Positions 61,100 to 64,000 of a stretch of DNA of 64,000 nucleotides are shown here, piece by piece. The translations under genes were made by a program, and so were the position numbers. This DNA is from Anaerolineaceae bacterium (GTDB taxonomy: Bacteria; Chloroflexota; Anaerolineae; Aggregatilineales; Phototrophicaceae). Location: contig JACKCG010000002.1 of the NCBI GenBank assembly GCA_020634135.1, positions 372,001 through 436,000 of the forward strand, written 5' to 3'. Each line of letters opens with the position of its first letter. Position 1 is the first letter of the stretch. A model generated the notes under the pieces. That model was given only the letters and a program-made list of their open reading frames with translations, was not told the DNA's origin and ran no database searches.

Positions 61100-62785
61100 A
61101 TGGCAAAACTCTTTATTAGCTATCGCAGTCTCGATTCATCTAAAGTTGATACCATTGTTTCTCGCTTACGATCACTAAAATCTGCAAACAATACCAACTT
61201 ATTCGAAGTTTGGCAGGACAAATCAAACATTCCCGATGGTCAAGATTGGTGGGAATCAATCGTTGATGCCATCATTGACTGCAACATATTCCTTTTCATG
61301 GTCTCACACGAATCGTTCAAAAACCATAATTGTCGTGCTGAACTTGCTTATGCTCGAAAACGTAATCGTCCTATATTGCCGATTGTTTTGGAGGGTGAGT
61401 ATTTCTACAACCCAAAGACTGGAAAGAATGATATTGACTATTGGGATGATATTCCGCAGGAGTTGGATGATTTACGAGCGCAATTCCTCTTTTATGAAGG
61501 AACATCGTTTTTTCAAAAACTAGAAGAAGCTACCTCTATCTTTATAAGTGACCCACAACGTTGGTCTGATCTTCCAGCAGAACGTCCCCGAGACCCTCGA
61601 TCAAGTGATGAAGATAACAGCGTAATTTCACTTTATGATGAGGCATGTGATTATGCATGGAGGGTAGAATTTGGTACGGCTGAGCGATTTTTTCAAAAAT
61701 TAATTAACCTCAACGACCATAGTTTTCGCGGAGAAGCTCGTGAATGGATTTCTCTCTTACGTGAGTATCAAACTTTGTTATCTCTTGCTACGGGCCGTAA
61801 CACGCGCCATAAATTGAAATTACAGTGGGAAAATTATAAACGTCTTTTCCCGAAGTCCTTTATCGAAGGCATTTTTGACCCAAAAGATATTCAATCGCTT
61901 CTAAAAGAGACCAGTGTAGTTGTCGCTTCTTCTCCAACACCCGAGAAAACAGAAATACAATCATCAGTTTTGACTGTTATCTCAGACAAGCCAGCAGGTG
62001 AAAGTATATACAATATCTTACCTCAACCATTCGAGTGGGTGGAAATCCCAGAGGGGAAAATACCTGCGCCGGAAACTCAGACAAAAACAAGAGGAAAGAA
62101 AGATAAGTCCGAAAATATCATAAAACGATTCTCAATCACCAGATATCCAATTACAAATGCGCAGTTCCAGGTATTTATAGATGAGGGTGGATACGATATT
62201 AGGGAGTACTGGATTGAGGAGGGATGGGTATATCGAGAAGAGAAAAAGTGGTCTAAGCCGTTGGATTGGCGTAAAGGCTCTAAGCTAAACCATCCAGTTG
62301 TAGGAATATCATGGTTCGAGGCCAAGGCCTTTTGTTCATGGTTAAGCAAGCTAGACGGTGATAATGTCGATCTACCGTCTGAATGGCAATGGCAACGGGC
62401 GGCCCAAGGAAATACAGAACAAAAATATCCTTGGGGGAACTTGTTCATAAGTACATATTGTAACCACGGAAATACATCATCTGGGCATCGAAGGAAAGCC
62501 ACTACAACACAGGTTCAAACGTATAGTACTAAAGCCGATAGCCCTTTTGGTGTAGCGGATATGATAGGAAATGTTTGGGAATGGTGTCTGGATGTCGGGA
62601 AAGGGTTATCAGGGTCGCGTTACGGTTCTTCGATGTATTATGATGAGAGACCGGATCCAGAATATCATAGCTTACGAGGCGGTTCGTGGCGTACCCCTTC
62701 TAATAATCTGGCAATTTATTTTCATAGTTCAGAAATTTCAATTTCGAGAAAAAATGACCTTGGCTTCCGTATTGTTCGCGGTTGA
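61100..62785 (+). CDS. TIR domain fused to FGE-sulfatase (SUMF1-like) domain, AT-rich gene
   Basis: A 561-residue protein. Residues 1-130 form a TIR domain: AKLFISYRSLDSSKVDTI begins it, and MVSHESFKNHNCRAELAYA carries the expected Glu after Ser-x-x-Cys. The middle 130-320 has no clear domain. Residues 325-560 are an FGE-sulfatase fold, with ITRYPITNAQFQVFIDEGG, LPSEWQWQRAAQGNT, YPWGNLF, DMIGNVWEWCLD and LRGGSWRTPSNNLAIYF. The two catalytic Cys of true formylglycine-generating enzymes are not present in that last segment, so the domain is probably a binding module. The gene is much richer in A+T than its neighbours, suggesting transfer. An anti-phage role is plausible, not shown. Confidence 0.8.
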   Translation: MAKLFISYRSLDSSKVDTIVSRLRSLKSANNTNLFEVWQDKSNIPDGQDWWESIVDAIIDCNIFLFMVSHESFKNHNCRAELAYARKRNRPILPIVLEGEYFYNPKTGKNDIDYWDDIPQELDDLRAQFLFYEGTSFFQKLEEATSIFISDPQRWSDLPAERPRDPRSSDEDNSVISLYDEACDYAWRVEFGTAERFFQKLINLNDHSFRGEAREWISLLREYQTLLSLATGRNTRHKLKLQWENYKRLFPKSFIEGIFDPKDIQSLLKETSVVVASSPTPEKTEIQSSVLTVISDKPAGESIYNILPQPFEWVEIPEGKIPAPETQTKTRGKKDKSENIIKRFSITRYPITNAQFQVFIDEGGYDIREYWIEEGWVYREEKKWSKPLDWRKGSKLNHPVVGISWFEAKAFCSWLSKLDGDNVDLPSEWQWQRAAQGNTEQKYPWGNLFISTYCNHGNTSSGHRRKATTTQVQTYSTKADSPFGVADMIGNVWEWCLDVGKGLSGSRYGSSMYYDERPDPEYHSLRGGSWRTPSNNLAIYFHSSEISISRKNDLGFRIVRG

Positions 62786-62831
62786 TGCCTAAGTTATAGT
62801 CTAAGAAAGGATCAGTTTTTGAATCTTTTGA

Positions 62832-63392
62832 TTACTCCGGCGTGGCGGTTGGGAAGGGGGCTTCTTCGGTGGGCAGGCCGCCGGATAACCCGGCTAACCG
62901 CGCTTCCATGTTGGCGGTCACCTGCGCCTGATATGACCGCTGCTCGTCCGTCCACCACAGTTTGATGAAGGCCAGCAGCGCCTGAATATCGTCGTCGTTC
63001 AGGGTTGCCGCAAAGCCCGGCATGGCGAACTGGTCGAGTGGGTTGGTAATCCCCAGTTGAATCGTGCGGATGATGACCTGGTCGGCATAACGCCACAGGT
63101 TGCCGTCCGCATTGTGCGCCGGGACGGTCTTCATGCCCAATTCAATCGTATTTTCAGCGATCTGCCCCACCTGCCCCTCGCCGTTATAGCCGTGACAGTG
63201 GGCGCACAGGCGGAAGTAGTGCGACTCGCCTAACCGCAGCACCGGGTCATCGAATGTGGACGTGGGCAATTGGCCGGGCGCAACCAGAGTGACTGGAATA
63301 CGGGTTGGTGTGGGCGTAGATGGCGCGGGCGCACAGGCCGCTAACGCCGCCAGCAGCACCAGCACGCCCAATATGTGATAACGTTGCGCCAT
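62832..63392 (-). CDS. Class I cytochrome c lipoprotein
   Basis: A 186-residue exported protein. The signal peptide ends in a lipobox LAAC (Cys near residue 20), so it is lipid-anchored on the outer face. A Pro-Thr linker precedes one haem site, CAHCH, near residue 64. The sixth ligand is probably the Met in AMPGFAATLNDDDI near residue 124. It should shuttle electrons between membrane complexes or to an oxidase. AAGGAG sets the ATG. The promoter carries a CsoR-like operator, which suggests control by copper or reactive sulfur. Confidence 0.9.
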   Translation of the reverse strand: MAQRYHILGVLVLLAALAACAPAPSTPTPTRIPVTLVAPGQLPTSTFDDPVLRLGESHYFRLCAHCHGYNGEGQVGQIAENTIELGMKTVPAHNADGNLWRYADQVIIRTIQLGITNPLDQFAMPGFAATLNDDDIQALLAFIKLWWTDEQRSYQAQVTANMEARLAGLSGGLPTEEAPFPTATPE

Positions 63393-63424
63393 ATACCCAC
63401 TCCTTTTCCGATCATTTCCTGACG

Positions 63425-63453
63425 ATCATAACATACCCCCTGGGGTATATCAA
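63425..63453 (-). promoter_or_regulatory. Promoter with CsoR/CstR-like operator for the cytochrome c gene
   Basis: On the minus strand TTGATA (63453-63448) and TATGAT (63430-63425) have a 17-bp spacer. Almost all of that spacer is the palindrome ATACCCCCTGGGGTAT (63433-63448), with 7-bp arms. This matches the operator style of CsoR/RcnR-family repressors, which respond to copper, nickel or persulfides. A repressor there would block RNA polymerase directly. Confidence 0.65.
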
Positions 63454-63667
63454 TCTCCAGCCACAGGTGGTTTTCGTGATCGAATCCTGTATTTTCTCCA
63501 ATGCCTGACCTGTGTCTTTTGAGATATTTTTCGTCATGCTACCTGTTTTCGCCTGTTTTTCAGGGCGATTGGCTGCTGAAACCAACCCTCAGAAAAGTCT
63601 TATGGCACACGATTGCTAATCACTGTAGAATGGAAGTGTCGTTTCAGTCTACACGAGGGACGCGATC

Positions 63668-64000
63668 ATAAACCCGAACAACAGGCCGAACTTCGACGAT
63701 GCGCGGCACTATGCCCTGCGTCGTCTAGAAGATCTTTCGCCAAAACTAATCTATCACTCGATTATTCATACGCGCGATGATGTGGTTCCGGCAGCGGAGC
63801 GCCTGGCCGTGCGTGAAGGGGTGACGGGTGAAGACCGGATGCTGCTCCTGACCGCTGCTTGGTTTCATGATGTCGGGTTTACCGAGCAGGTCGCCGATCA
63901 TGAGTTGATTGGCATTCGGATTGCCAGTGAGGTGCTGCCTGGATTCGGCTACACGCCGGAACAGATTCAGGTCATTAGCGGCATTATCCTGGCGACGCGC
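63668..64000 (+). CDS. HD-domain phosphohydrolase, 3' end cut by the window edge
   Basis: About 110 N-terminal residues are visible. The metal-binding pattern HTRDDVVPAAERLAVREG, then AAWFHDVGF, marks an HD domain, with His-Asp in WFHDVGF. HD proteins hydrolyse nucleotides or cyclic dinucleotides. The reading frame starts with no ATG, GTG or TTG: after GAGGGA the first codons are ATC and ATA. The ATA at 63668 is listed as the likeliest start, but an ATG may have been lost to a base error. The gene continues past 64000. Confidence 0.55.
   Translation, partial: MNPNNRPNFDDARHYALRRLEDLSPKLIYHSIIHTRDDVVPAAERLAVREGVTGEDRMLLLTAAWFHDVGFTEQVADHELIGIRIASEVLPGFGYTPEQIQVISGIILATR

Noticed and set aside
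61100..62785. Diversity-generating retroelement target protein
   Set aside because: The C-terminal fold is of the right type, but I find no reverse transcriptase, template repeat or adenine-rich variable repeat in the window.

Overview
The window is about 64 kb of compact bacterial chromosome, moderately GC-rich except for one AT-rich gene near the right end. No taxonomic marker gene settles the origin. Long Thr-Pro-rich linkers on exported proteins, DUF4397 surface proteins, VanW and M23 wall proteins, an NHLRC2-like exported protein, a group 3b-type NiFe hydrogenase and a serine hydroxymethyltransferase-GcvT fusion together suggest a member of the Chloroflexota, probably Anaerolineae-like. 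This is inference from gene style, not a phylogeny. No tRNA, rRNA, CRISPR array or complete insertion sequence was found.

Layout. 1-10 kb: partial histidine ammonia-lyase, a small GlsB-type membrane protein, a DinB-like protein, two tandem short-chain dehydrogenases, a membrane metallophosphoesterase, an exported thioredoxin/NHL-repeat protein and two glycosyltransferases. 10-20 kb: histidine phosphatase, a response regulator/GAF histidine kinase pair, the five-gene hydrogenase operon (beta, gamma, delta, alpha, maturation protease) behind a promoter with a CRP/FNR-like palindrome, a methyltransferase and endonuclease V. 20-30 kb: an M50-like protein with an altered active site, a LysM/M23 peptidase, a 17-haem cytochrome/ferredoxin/NrfD membrane electron-transfer operon with a NarL-type two-component system upstream, and sufE. 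30-37 kb: VanW protein, rimO, then the housekeeping run rpsB-tsf-pyrH with a clear promoter, structured leader and terminators. 37-50 kb: mixed accessory genes including an M20 amidohydrolase, an orphan adenine-type DNA methyltransferase, a cupin/ABM/AraC group, a broken PatB-type aminotransferase, a response regulator followed by a PHP-AlbA_2 fusion, a cold-shock gene, an aldehyde dehydrogenase, a 231-bp MITE-like element and a zinc-ribbon/TIR protein. 50-57 kb: a four-gene surface-protein operon (LysM plus three DUF4397 proteins). 57-64 kb: pyrophosphatase, a glyA-gcvT fusion carrying two compensating indels, an AT-rich TIR-FGE gene that looks horizontally acquired, a cytochrome c lipoprotein under a CsoR-like operator, and a partial HD-domain gene.

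How the parts fit. The hydrogenase, the multihaem/NrfD complex, the cytochrome c lipoprotein and the three response regulators indicate a respiratory, redox-responsive lifestyle. The most unusual items are the PHP-AlbA_2 fusion next to a lone response regulator, the two TIR proteins, the SHMT-GcvT fusion whose linker looks like a decayed GcvT module, the DUF4397 operon and the MITE-like element with a 23-bp flanking duplication. Several single-base indels (patB, glyA-gcvT) mean that assembly or read errors must be excluded before calling decay.
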